From Blasia pusilla (taxonomy: Eukaryota; Marchantiophyta; Marchantiopsida; Blasiales), in contig CM114272.1 in the NCBI GenBank assembly GCA_050084515.1, forward strand, positions 53,692,001-53,756,000: 64,000 nt of DNA, in the 5' to 3' direction. Of this stretch, positions 47,341 to 58,334 are shown piece by piece (positions within the stretch are counted from its first letter, which is position 1; each line of letters starts with the position of its first letter). Made by a program: the position numbers and the translations under genes. Below the pieces are notes generated by a model, which worked only from the letters and a program-made list of their open reading frames with translations, ran no database searches and was not told where the DNA came from.

Positions 47341-47623
47341 TTTGCCATCAGGTGTTCTCTTATTGGAGGGAGGCAATGGTATGGTTTGGAAGGACCATGT
47401 GCCTAACTATGCACCGTGTCACCTTCCGAACATTGAAGGTATAGTTGATTCAAACTTAGCAATAATTCTTGCAGGCTTGCGATGTATGTTGTATGGTTGT
47501 GCCCGCGGTGCAGCCACTATGCTAGTATGTGATGGATGTTCGAGAGGATGGCATATGGGATGTTTGACGCCACCTCTCACTAGGGTTCCTCAAGGACGAT
47601 GGATGTATCCTAGATGTACATAG
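47341..47623 (+). pseudogene. Gypsy copy 2: C-terminal PHD finger fused to integrase
   Basis: In one open frame with the integrase tail: VLPSGVLLLEGGNGMVWKDH, then from 47483 LRCMLYGCARGAATMLVCDG, CSRGWHMGCLTPPLTRVPQG and RWMYPRCT before the stop. The CDGC, WHxxC and P-x-G-x-W-x-x-P-x-C layout is characteristic of C4HC3 PHD fingers, which bind histone H3 tails. Ligand 2 is Tyr here (Cys in copy 1) and ligand 7 is Tyr in both, so metal binding in the ancestor is likely but not proven. It occupies the place of the chromodomain of chromoviruses and could direct integration to marked chromatin (inference). Confidence 0.87.
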
Positions 47624-47805
47624 CATAGGTAGTTCTACATTCCGACTTGTGTCTGTGACATGGATGACAAGAAGGCGACTAATGATGGGGCCACGTGAGC
47701 ACCCGACCTTCTTGCTCTTAGCGTCTGAGAGATGCATGTCATGGTAGGTAGGGATAGATGGTTATCTAGAGTTAGAGGGATCTAACCATCAGCTAGGGGG
47801 GCGAT
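47624..47805 (+). other. Gypsy copy 2: 3' untranslated stretch and polypurine-like tract
   Basis: Non-coding; CTAGGGGGGCGA at 47793-47804 is the only purine-rich run before the terminal repeat and is shared with copy 1. Confidence 0.6.
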
Positions 47806-48570
47806 TGGAGATATTCTGGTACTTCTTGTCTTGTTGTTTGGATGCCATGAGTTGGCATGGGATCGTGCGTGTTTGTGTGTGTATTCGTTGACAGCGATGT
47901 ATGTTGTGTAGCGATGTGTATGCGCACGACAACCATCACGTCTTTTAGGATAGATCGATGAGATCTAATAGAGCACCTTTGCGAGTAGTGGAGGATAGGC
48001 TCAAGAGGTCGAGGATGACCTATTGAGGCCTGAGGAAACTTGAGAGAGCAGGTTTCCCTTTCGTTTCGGCTCATTTGGAGCCATATTTAGAAAGTTTGTA
48101 TTTTAGATAAGTGTCATTTTGAGTATATGGTCTCCTTTATATTTTTGGTAAGTGGCCCTTTACCTCCTACATGATGTCAAGAGCCAAGGAGGTGCTTGGG
48201 AGCATAGGTTACCATGGAGAGAGCTTGGGAGAGGGGAGGGGTATACCTCAAAGAGAGGGAGCTTGAGAGCTCATTCTCTGTTTGTTGAACCTCTTGGCAT
48301 GAGGCGACAGAGCTATGGTCTTGCTTGCCTTGTGTGTGTAACCCAAACCTCTCATTAGGAGAGTGGGTTTGGTTTGATATTGAGAGAGACATGTGAACAT
48401 GCACACATTTGAGAGCTATGGTGTTGAGAGAGATTGGATCTTGATTTACAATGAGAGAATGACATGAATGAGAGAGCTTAATGGGGAAGCTCACTGGTCA
48501 CTCGCTGGTTTTGCAGGTTGGGGATCGTATTGAGCGATGTATGTTGTGTAACAATGTGTATGCGCACGAC
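47806..48570 (+). repeat. Gypsy copy 2: 3' terminal repeat with end module
   Basis: The roughly 126-bp module (47806-47931, TGGAGATATT to GCACGACA) is followed by the repeat proper (47936-48531), which matches the 5' copy at 37715-38322. A shortened second module (about 48532-48570) ends GCACGAC at the AGACA duplication. The same module-body-module order occurs in copy 1. Confidence 0.8.
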
Positions 48571-50400
48571 AGACACTTGGGAAAACCTGATTACTTTTTG
48601 ACCATGACATGCAACCCTAAGTGGGAGGAGATTACAACAACATTGTTACCTGGTCAAAAAAAATGATAGCGACAAAATTTGGTTGTCTGAGTTTTTTCAA
48701 AATAAGAAGAGGGACGTATTACGACTTATCATTAAGAAGCTTGTATCGGATGTGTTGTAGGATGCATTCATCTTATGGAATTCCAAAAGAGAGGTCCACC
48801 ACATGTCCATATTTTGCATTTGGCTCATGAGGATAAACCACGACTCACTGTTGATTATGATGCTATAAATATTAGAAAACCTTATCAGAGGCTTTACTCT
48901 ACAGTAGGTAATTGCATGATACATGGTACATGTGGACCATTTAATCCAAGTGGACCATGCATGAATAAGGAGACTAAACAATACACCAAAGGCAATCCAA
49001 AGCTATTCGCAAGTATGATAAATGAAAGTGAAGATGGTTATCCAAACTATCAAAGTTACGTAAGATCTAATTTGTATCTTTACAGATATACATATCTTTG
49101 TGTGGATGAATTTCTCAACTTTCTTTTTTAAGAATAAGAAATAATTTTTTTATATACCTACTTATTTCTCGCAATATCTCCTTTTCTAGGATGGATGATG
49201 GGAAGAAGGTAATGAAGCGTGAAAACTCTCTTGAAAATCGATGGGTTGTGACTTGAAATCCTCTTTTGTGTATATTTTTTCATTATCACGTTAATTTGGA
49301 GATCACAAACAACATTTCTGCAGTTAAATATCTCTACAAAATATGTATATAAGGGATTTGATGCAGTATCATTTAAGGTCTCCAAAGATGGAAATAATTC
49401 AAGGAACATAGAGACAATTGATCAAACATCATTGTATCTTGATGCAAGGTAAGCATTTCATGACTTCATGCTCTTGTCTATTTTCCATATCCTTTTACTC
49501 ATTGATATTTTCCACGTTTTATATATGTAATCGTCATATTTTTCATCACCATGTACAAATAATATCTTCTTCAGGGGTGTGTTGGAGACTTTTCAAATTC
49601 AATCTCCATAAGAACATCCAAGTATTATGAGATTAATAGTTCATTTACATGAGGCACAAATAGTTTACTTCAATGATAATGATACTCCAAGGGATATTCT
49701 ACAGAAAACTAGAGAGGCCATCCTCACCCAATGGTTTGAAAAAAATTTGCTAGATCCCATTGCTCGAAAGTATCTGGATCTTTAATTTCCTTCCTACTAT
49801 CCAATAGGAAGACCTTCCTTCCTTATGCCTTACCGATCCAGGTAAGAATTTATGCCAACTTTATCTTTCATTAATACTTAAATATGTCAAAAAATACTAT
49901 CTACATATTCAATAGCGGAATTGTATGTGCTACTATCTTGGAATTTCATGTAGGTGAAGGAGAATGCCATTGTTTGAGATTGCTTCTTCATCATGTTTGA
50001 GTGGCAACTACATACGAAATCTTGAGAACAGTGGATGGACTGTAATATCCAATATTGAAGGAGGCAGCCATGCAATTGGGACTTCTTGAACATGATGGGG
50101 AAACATTCTTTTGCTTGAAAGAAGCTTTATAGATCCGTATAGGCTCCTAGCTTCGTTGACTATTTGCCGTCATTTTGGCTTATAACACACCTACTCAACG
50201 TGCAATACTTTGGAGTAGTCAATTTTTGGCCTAACTCATTGAAGATCTCTTGTATGAACGACATGAGGAAATTTCTTCTTCAATTTTAAGGTCTAAATGT
50301 CATTATGACTTAGGACTTATTACATGTTGTGCACATTTTATTGTAGAAAATTGAAAATCCCAATCTCCCTAGAGATGCTTCCATCATTAATAACTCTTTA
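48571..50400 (+). pseudogene. Helitron Rep (HUH nuclease) region, with intron-like gaps
   Basis: Starts RHLGKPDYFLTMTCNPKWEE (48573 on). EFQKRGPPHVHILHLAHEDK carries the His-x-His of the Rep nuclease. NCMIHGTCGPFNPSGPCMN and EDGYPNYQSY follow. The protein then resumes after non-coding gaps with GT-AG ends: about 49060-49189, 49449-49574 and 49842-49953. Flanking pieces are SLENRWVVT, AVKYLYKYVYKGFDAVSF, CWRLFKFNLHKN, then VHLHEAQIVYFNDND and ECHCLRLLLHH with LRTVDGL. The gaps look like spliceosomal introns, as known in plant Helitrons. Stops and shifts show decay; the stretch 50150-50400 is very weak. Confidence 0.8.
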
Positions 50401-51644
50401 TTGGAAGTGAATTAGTGTCTACAAGATCAAGGAAAGTAATTGTCTGATTTCTGAGACATGACCCAAGCTAACTTCCAAAAAAAATCAATCATGCTCACAT
50501 CTAGAGGAAGAAGAGTTATTATATGATTAAGAAGAATTACTCAAACGTGTGGAATTAGGAGAATCAAGTTTGAATGAAGGAAAACATGCTATTTGGGATG
50601 TGATACATGAAAAACTTCACAATAACTCTATGGATGGTCCACCATCTGCCAAAATATTTTTTATTGATGGTCTGGGTGGAACAAGAAAGACCTTCTTATA
50701 AATTTTTCTTCTTGCAAGGGTTAGAAGAAGTGGGGATATAGCCTTAGTACTCGCATCATCTAAGATAGCTGCCCTTTTATTATATAGAGGACGCACTACA
50801 TATTCACGGTTCAAGATTCCTCTAAATCTTGATGAGTTCTCTACTTGCAAGTTAGTGCTTCATACTAGATTTTTTGATTTTATTTATGAGAAATTTCTTC
50901 ATTTAGGGAGAAGCGTTAATTTATTTCATTGTGTCATATGTAGCTTGTCAGTTAATAGTCATGGTGCATGCTTAATCGAATGTGTTGGGCTTATTATATG
51001 GAACGAGGCACCTAAGACTCATCGTCACACATTTGAGGCATTGAATTATACCTTACAACGTATTATGGGAGTGGTCTCTAATGACTCTAGGCATATATCA
51101 TTTGGCAAAAAACTCATAATATTTGGTGGAAATTTTTGCCAAGCCCTACCCATTCGTTGTCCATCGCGGAGATTGCCCAAAACTTGTCCAAGCCACTTTA
51201 GAGAGATAATTTAATGGTCTTATGTGAACCTCATGAAGTTAAGCACAAATATGAGAGTTCAAAGGTTGGAAGGTCATGAGCGTGTTTACCAACAAGATTT
51301 CGTTAATTTGTTATTGGAGTTGGGAGAGGTTATGTTCCTTTGCGAAGTGAATTGAGAGATGGTTTTATTCAATTGCCACATGATATGGTCTGTCATATTA
51401 ATAAGATAAGTGATCTCATTGATACTATATATAGGAATAATCCTCAATTATTTCATGAAATCAAATTTTGTAGAGATATGGCTATTTTGATACCAAGATA
51501 AAGAGGTGTCAATGAGATAAGTGTAGAAGTCATATCTTGATTCCACGAACAGGTAATGACACATTTCCATTCCATTATGGTAAATATGTTTTGTGATTCC
51601 TATTAATGACTATCTTCATGACAATATCAGATGTATGTATGATA

Positions 51645-51698
51645 GTATGTATGTATGTATGTATGTATGTATGTATGTATGTATGTATGTATGTATGG
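51645..51698. repeat. (GTAT)n microsatellite
   Basis: About thirteen consecutive GTAT tetramers just before the MITE. Confidence 0.95.
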
Positions 51699-51708
51699 GA
51701 GTGTACTT

Positions 51709-52082
51709 CAAGGTTAAGTACGGACAAAGTCTGTGTCTGCGGACATGTTCATGTTTGCGGACTTATGTCTGTCCCTAAGACATACATGTCCGTGCGGGCT
51801 CGGGTATCTGCGGCCCGCACCCGAGCCCGCATCGGTTTTGTGGCCCACGCTCAACCTTGCACCAACCCGAGGTAGGCCCACAGGCCCGGGCCCTCATTGC
51901 ATGGACTCACGCTGCGTACGACCCATATGGTGAGCTTGAAGGTTGGCGTGAGTTGCCCGTGGGCCACAAATCCGGTGCGGGCTCGACCAACCCGAGTCTA
52001 CACTACATGCTTGGAGGGCTCGGATGCGGGCCGCGGGCACGTAAGCGACATGTACGGACTTGTCTGTTTCCTTGCAACCTTG
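51709..52082. mobile_element. hAT-like MITE (374 bp)
   Basis: Terminal inverted repeats CAAGGTT and AACCTTG, flanked by 8-bp direct repeats GTGTACTT at 51701-51708 and 52083-52090. An 8-bp duplication is the hAT signature. The body is GC-rich against an AT-rich setting and holds internal palindromes (GTGCGGGCTCGGG facing CCCGAGCCCGCA). No transposase coding. Superfamily is inferred from the duplication length. Confidence 0.8.
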
Positions 52083-52625
52083 GTGTACTTACATAATTTT
52101 GACTTCCTTTTGGATGAGTCATGTCTACGTGACACAATTCTTGAATACATGTTAAGCTTCCGGACTACCACCATGTTGTTTGTTTTTGAAAATAGGTGCA
52201 CCGATCATGCTTCTACGGAACATGAATGGCTCGAAGGGACAAATGGTACGCAATTAGTCATTTGAGGATTTATGCAACATTTGATAGATGTTGAAATTAT
52301 CATGGGAAAGAACATTGGAAATTGGGTTTTCATTTTGGGCATTCCATTGATTGCGTGTGATTCCAATTTACATTTTGATCAACGTAGAGTTCAATTTCCT
52401 ATATGTCCTACTTTGTCATGAGCATTAATAAGTCACAAGGTTAAACTCTACATAAAGTTGGAATTTACTTGACTACTCCTATTTTTTCTCATGACCAATT
52501 GTATGTAGCTTCGAGAGCACGACTTAGGAAATCAATCCATATTCCACTAGGAAGTGGAGCACTTTCAAGTAAAGAGGTTATTTGTACCCTTAAAGTAGTT
52601 TGTACAGAAATTTTAAGATAATATA

Positions 52626-53400
52626 AACATTCATAATGTTTTTTTTCTTGGGGAAAAAAAATCACCCTACTAGTTACTAGTATATTAAACATCCCAAAAG
52701 GATTTCATTCTTTATTGGCCCATAATCGTGAAAAAAAAGAAAGAATAGTATAAAAAGAGTCCCTTGAAATATCTTTAGAGCACCAGGCCCTCATTTCATT
52801 TATGGTTTGAGCTTTTTTTCCCCATATCCATAGGGAATCGATGACAAGATGCAACCTACTACCGTTGTACCAAATACTAATTGAAAATCATAATATTAAA
52901 TGGCCGGAAGAGTATTTACCTGATATAATCATGTGAGAAGGAACACATTTTTAAATGCATTTCCTTCAACTGTTTATTAGAGCACCCCCTCCCTCCATTG
53001 CGACGAAAAGTCATGGGGAAATTTCGTAAGAAAGGGTCACGAACAAATAAGAACAAATAAAAGGAAATTCACATTAAAGGACCTGAGGAGTCTTTTATTT
53101 AATTTTATTTAAGTAGTTAATTTATTACTTCTTTTCTTATGTGAGGATGTGACAAGGAAGGGGAGGCTCATGTCATAAGGTATTTCCTTGAAATATTCTT
53201 AGGACAACCCATGTGACACCATGACGTGGGAGGACCCCATAGAGCAATTGGGGGAGGCCCTACTACTCCTCATTATATTATTAATCATATTCGTTGTTTT
53301 TTTTCAGAGTAGCCCATGATAGTGGAGGCCCACATAGCAATTGTGGGCGTTGGGGGCACCTTAGAGAGGGCCTCACATATACCACTATGACAAAACCGTG
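52626..53400. other. AT-rich spacer, no gene seen
   Basis: Poly-A runs and short frames; nothing recognised. Helitron 3' end (hairpin plus CTRR) was not identified here. Confidence 0.45.
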
Positions 53401-54960
53401 TAGATGTCAATTGGAGAAGGGCCTCTTCCAGTTTCTAAGAATCAGTTGTGACCCAAAAGTTGGACTTTTATACGCACATGTAGCACTTGTGACCTAAAAG
53501 TTGGACTTTTACGAAGCGCCCTTGTGGCCTAAAAGTCGAACTTTTAGAATCTCTTCTAGCAACTATACACATGAGTAAGTGGAGCGGTGGAGGGAATCCT
53601 TCATGGTTTGTTTTCCTATATAGGGTGCATTTCTATATGTATCTTAAGTAGGGCCATGGGAGAGAGTCCTTCCCTGTTTTTTCTGAGCGGTATTTAGGAC
53701 CTTAAATTTGGAGTTTTGTATACAAACCCATCTCATCTCTTCAATTAAGTAGAGTCAATGAGAGAGTGTTTAATTTTTTTTTTCTAAGATGGCTTTTCGG
53801 ACCTAAATTTTGGTTTCTTGTGACATATCTAATTATGCACATGCGTAGAGTTGTGGAGAAAGGCCTCCACTATTTTCTACGATGACGTTTTCCACCTAAA
53901 AGTCGGAATTTACAGCTCAATCTAGGTGCAAACACATAAGAAGTAGAGTAATGTAAAAAGCCCTCCACTATTTTCTAAGATGGCATTGGTGACCTCAAAG
54001 TTGGACTTTAATAACCACATGGAGAGAGCACTCAATTATTTTCTAAGATGGCGTTAGTGACCGAAAAAGTGGATTTTAAGCATCTATTGCTAGGCCTAAA
54101 AGTAGAGCCATGGTTAGATCCCTCCATCACTTTCTAAGACGCATTCGTGACTCAAAAGTTGCACTTTTAAAGGCACATCTAGCCATGGAGAGAGCCTCCA
54201 CTATTGTTAAAGTTACAATTTTCTGACCTTAAATTTGGATCTGTATAATCATGTGTGGCTACACCGATTGTCACCAAGAGGAATGGGGACAACCCTGGCC
54301 TTATTTTAAGTTGGGATTTGTGACCTATAAGCCAGACTTTTATAAACAACTACATATAAGTAGAGCCATAGATTGAGCCTTTCTATCACGGTTGTGCTTC
54401 TGACCGAAATTTTGGACTTTTCAAAAGACATATCCCTAGACACGTATCTGAAGTCATGAAGAAATCATTCCACTATTTTCTAGGATGCATTTGTAACCTA
54501 AAATCTGGACTTTTATAAACACACCTGGCTAGCTACCAACACGAGTGCCACACCAGTAGCATGAGCCATGGAGAAAGCTCTACACCATTTTTTTTCAAGA
54601 TAAACACACAAAAACTTGGACTTTTGTAATCGTATCTGCACATAAGAGAGGCATTGAGAAAGCCCTCCACCATTTACCGACTTCCGAACTACACATGTGA
54701 CATAAAAGTTGGACTTTTCTGTCACACATGTCAAATAGTTGGGCCATCGATTAAACGTTGCACCATTTTCTACGATGCACATGTGATGCACCATATATAT
54801 ATATATATATATATATATACCCCAAAAAAAAAGACAGTTTGAGAACGCCTCACACGATTTTCCAACATGCGCATGTGCCATAAAAGTCGATTTTTTATTA
54901 GCATATCCACTCACCAAATTCAAACCCACATGGCAAGATGGTAGAGCCCACGTACTTGTG
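53401..54960. repeat. Degenerate tandem array, about 90-100-bp unit, roughly 17 copies
   Basis: Each unit has GTGACCTAAAAGTTGGACTTTTATAAAC-like sequence followed by CACAT, GTAGAGCCATGGAGAGAGCC and CTCCACTATTTTCTAAGATG. Cores occur near 53455, 53497, 53531, 53898, 53994, 54153, 54322, 54403, 54497, 54609, 54704 and 54880, with weaker ones between. An (AT)n run lies at 54793-54819. Confidence 0.85.
54793..54819. repeat. (AT)n microsatellite
   Basis: Thirteen AT dinucleotides inside the degenerate array. Confidence 0.95.
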
Positions 54961-57550
54961 GGTTCTTTTCTCTTGAAATACTCTATGTTACTCAACGTGT
55001 AGCTCCCAAGTTTCTTTTTCTTCTTTCTTCATTATCGATATAGTTATTGAATCAGTATTACTACTAAGAGCCAAAAAAAAGAAGAAGGTAAAATAATGGA
55101 TAGAGGAATGATCATTGAAGTTGAAATAAATAAAATTTCATGACCTCCCACAATATAAAACTAAAGATTGGAATATATTCACTTCTTTAAACACAAGACT
55201 GCTCATGGCCCTATTGGAACTCATTTCCACCAATCCCCATAGCTTGATTTTAATTGAAAATTTATGTTGAATAAAGATTGTGCATCATAACATTTTGATC
55301 TCATATATGACCCTTTCTTGGAAGAGGTTGAAAAAAAAAGATGTTTTATTTATTTTATGATCTCTCTTTGGCATAGGGGAGTCTAACTAGGCCTAGATGA
55401 CCCCTTCTTACAAGTTAATTTCCCCCATGTATAGGTTTTTATGAGAAATTCCATTTTTGTGTAGTCACTCTTGGCTTGATGACTTCATTGAAGCTAGCAC
55501 TATTCTCACACAACATGAGTTACATGACATCGTTGAGGGACTTAATGATGTCGGAGATCATCGAAGGAATGAACATAACAAAAGGAATGAGGAAAAGTTT
55601 GCAGAAAACTCATCAAGGGAGGGGAAAGAAAGGGAGACTCAAAAAGTTAAGCACCAAAATGCATGACTACAACCAAGTGCGCATAATCGAGATAGAGTTG
55701 AAGTACCAACATTACAAGATACATTTAAATTCTTCCTCCACAATTGTAGCCCAAGAGAAAACCCTTATATCCAAATTAGCACTTTTGGAAGGATAGGCCA
55801 CACTAGCTATTTCATTAAATGAAGCTCACGCATTAAGAGGAAAAGCTTCTCTCTCATCCATGAACATAGGTGTGAAGCCTCTACACATAAGTTATAAGGA
55901 AAATGAGTCTTTCACAACTTTTAATCCCTTGTTTTATTTGTGCCTACTAGTAGATATGAATATCAAATCAACATCACATTCAACATATAGTGGTTGATTA
56001 AGAACACCCCAAAATCCCACACTCTCAACCATGAACTTATATTCACGATAGTCTTTGCATGCTATCTCAAAGATGAAAGTGTGTTGTCATCCACGTTTAT
56101 TATGAGATGGACATCTTCCCCCACTTCCTCCCTAACATAGTTTAATCTCATTGAAAGAAGTTCACTTAGTCTTATGAAGATCACCTCCAACCAACAAACT
56201 TTACTTCTTTGACCTTAACCATACCCTTTGAGGCTTTGCCCTTTTTTCAATCTCATTGCTTGTGCTTCTAGTAAATTACTTCCCCATGTTGTGCTAAAAT
56301 CTATGGTTGTGCTCGGTGGTCATTGGGGATGCCAATGTGGGAATGTAAAAGGAGGCACAATCAATGGCACTTTTCGAGGTTTGGCATAAGTAATCATGTT
56401 ATCATTTACATTACCCTCTTTCTTGAGTCTCTCCCCACATGCCACATGTTAAACCTTTCACACTAGAACTATTTCTTATATTATCCTAGAATGAGGTAAG
56501 GGAAAATAAGAGAGTATTTGTGTTAGCCTCTTTCTTGAGAAGCTCTTTATGGGTGCCATGCGTGAAGCCCCAGACTAAGCTAAAAGGAAAATGGAAAAAG
56601 AGAGGGTTTGAGTTTGATGAACAAAAATTTAGTCATAAAATGACTCTTAGATCTTTGAGTTGTTTTGGAGTTCCCATGTAAAATTTTCAAGTCTCTCTTC
56701 CATTCTTTTTTCCCCCATCATCTACAAAGGAGTCATTAAAAAGAGAGATTAAAAATATTTCAAACTAGGCGGGGAAAGATATTTAAACTAGATTTTCGAG
56801 AAAAAAAAACTTTGGCCCAAAGAACTATTTTTCAAAATGATAAGAGATTAGAAATTTTTCCTATATATTCATCTTCTTGATTGTCAAACTCCAAAACCAA
56901 GGCATTTTGCAAAATGCTTAGTGCCGTACTTCTCTATTTGTTGGACTTATGACATAATGAGAAAACTCAATTGGAAAAAAAATTCAAATCAAGTTTCCTT
57001 TCTTAGAAATAATTAGAGAGGGCTTGTGAGGGACTACGTGATGCACATATTATTATTAAATATACATACCCGTGCAATGCATGGGTTTGGAAACATGACT
57101 TGCCAAAAAAATATTTATGATAGAAACATGATGCCACGTGTGAGAAAATCCCAAGTTGAATAAGACTTGTGTTGAGTTCTGAAGCTGTTTCCATTCCACA
57201 AATGCTCCCCAAATAATAGTAGAGATGCCGTAAACCCTAAATTTCCAAGATTGTTTAGTTGACCCATATCCGCAACCAAAACTATTTTACTAAAAAGGTA
57301 ACCAACCAAATAGAGTCCCTAGTTTCCTTTTTGATTTTCTTCTCCATTAGATACCCTTCTTTTCCTTTCTAAATTTTCTTTCCCATTCATCTAACCTTGT
57401 ACCCCATATAATAGTATTTCTGGATTACTTCCTCACCACAATTTTGAATCCCACTTTGTTGTCTGCATTTCACGACTTCACTTGATAAATTACTAGGTTG
57501 AATTTAGTAGCTCTCCCTCTAGAGTAGAGTAAGTATATGTTGATGTCATT
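54961..57550. other. AT-rich spacer, no gene seen
   Basis: Two overlapping plus-strand frames near 55457-55796 (69 and 106 codons) lack motifs. No RNA gene or intact element recognised. Confidence 0.45.
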
Positions 57551-57553
57551 TGA

Positions 57554-57612
57554 ATCACCACGTCTTTGAATCCCGCCTTTTATCACCACGTCTTTGAATC
57601 CCGCCTTTTATT
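57554..57612. repeat. Two-copy 28-bp tandem repeat
   Basis: ATCACCACGTCTTTGAATCC followed by CGCCTTTT, twice in a row. Confidence 0.9.
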
Positions 57613-58333
57613 TCACGATTTCGTAACTTTCGAATTTCATGGTTCTTCTTGGACAGGAGAGGACACACGACCTGAATAGAAGAAGACGGGGAACATATTG
57701 GAAGGAGAGGAACACGGCCACATCTCCCACATGACGAAAGAAGAAGTGGGAACCCCTTACAAAGTAACCACCAAAAGGAATACCGGAGTCACATCCCAAA
57801 GGCAACCCTATAGTAATCTCATCAACCCTTTGCTAGGGGCCACATCCGCCCCCAGCAAAGAGACACATAATAAACAAATCTCACCAACAACATAAACAAT
57901 GCTAACTAGGAGACAAAAAAATTTCTATTATTATTAGGTACACCCACAAATAACTTGGGGCTGCTTACTATTGCATCAAACATCCCGTCTATTAGTTAAT
58001 CCCATTTAAGGACCCGGTCTCATGGAACCGGCTCCTTGCCTAGTCGCAATAGGGTCACATCGACCTTCGTTATTTTCTTCTAATCAATTCCTGCATATGT
58101 CTTCGATATAACAATGTCAGACATGTTTGCGCATGTGTTGGAAATCCCATGAATCTCATCCAAAATTCGGAGCGTGGGACTGGGTCGGACATCCTATTGA
58201 CCTCAAACGTATGAGACCGGCCCCTAAGCAACTCCAGGCAAACGAAAGTACCAATGATGCTCCATCATTAACTCACCATGGCGTCCACCTGTAGTGACCA
58301 GGAGAGGGAGGAGCTCTCCGTCTCTTCGTTTTG
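57613..58333. other. Spacer downstream of the galacturonokinase gene
   Basis: No coding signal. Contains GGACCCGGTCTC and GAGACCGGCCCC in inverted orientation (about 58010 and 58210). Confidence 0.4.
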
Positions 58334-58334
58334 T

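Larger units (their letters stand above)
37713..48570 (+). mobile_element. Ty3/gypsy LTR retrotransposon, copy 2 (nested in the Helitron)
   Basis: 10.86-kb insertion flanked by AGACA at 37708-37712 and 48571-48575. It holds terminal repeats of about 600 bp, a 1.5-kb leader, gag, protease, DNA methyltransferase, RT, integrase and a PHD finger, all with stops or shifts. A 1007-bp solo LTR of another family splits the methyltransferase. Nucleotide identity with copy 1 is high and continuous, so both belong to one family. Confidence 0.92.
36360..52625 (+). mobile_element. Helitron (RepHel) remnant, split by a gypsy element
   Basis: Left part 36360-37712 and right part 48571-52625 together spell the Helitron order: Cys-rich N-terminus, Helitron-like N-terminal domain, Rep (HUH) nuclease, PIF1-type helicase. 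The reading passes across the gypsy insertion (AMTIVRH on the left, RHLGKPDYFLTMTCNPKW on the right) once one copy of the AGACA duplication is removed. Terminal 5'-TC and 3' hairpin-CTRR ends were not located, so outer borders are those of the coding similarity. Confidence 0.85.
50401..52625 (+). pseudogene. Helitron PIF1-type helicase region
   Basis: Walker A lies in IFFIDGLGGTRKTFL (about 50655-50697), where the usual Gly before Lys is Arg. LVLASSKIAALLLYRGRTTY and SRFKIPLNLDEFST follow. Walker B region: GLIIWNEAPKTHRHTFEALN, with Asn where the usual acidic residue stands. FGKKLIIFGGNFCQALPI is the next helicase motif. Downstream: NGTQLVI, SINKSQG, a stop, then GIYLTTPIFSHDQLYVASRA and VICTLKVVCTEIL at the C-terminal end. 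It unwinds DNA during rolling-circle-like transposition. A hAT-like MITE interrupts it at 51709-52082, and both NTP-binding motifs are mutated. Confidence 0.85.

Noticed and set aside
47341-47623. Chromodomain at the integrase C-terminus
   Set aside because: The Cys/His spacing with CDGC and WHxxC is that of a PHD finger; no chromodomain aromatic-cage pattern is visible.
36360-52625. Functional Helitron or gypsy transposition genes
   Set aside because: Multiple stops, shifts, mutated Walker motifs, deletions and nested insertions exclude activity at this locus.
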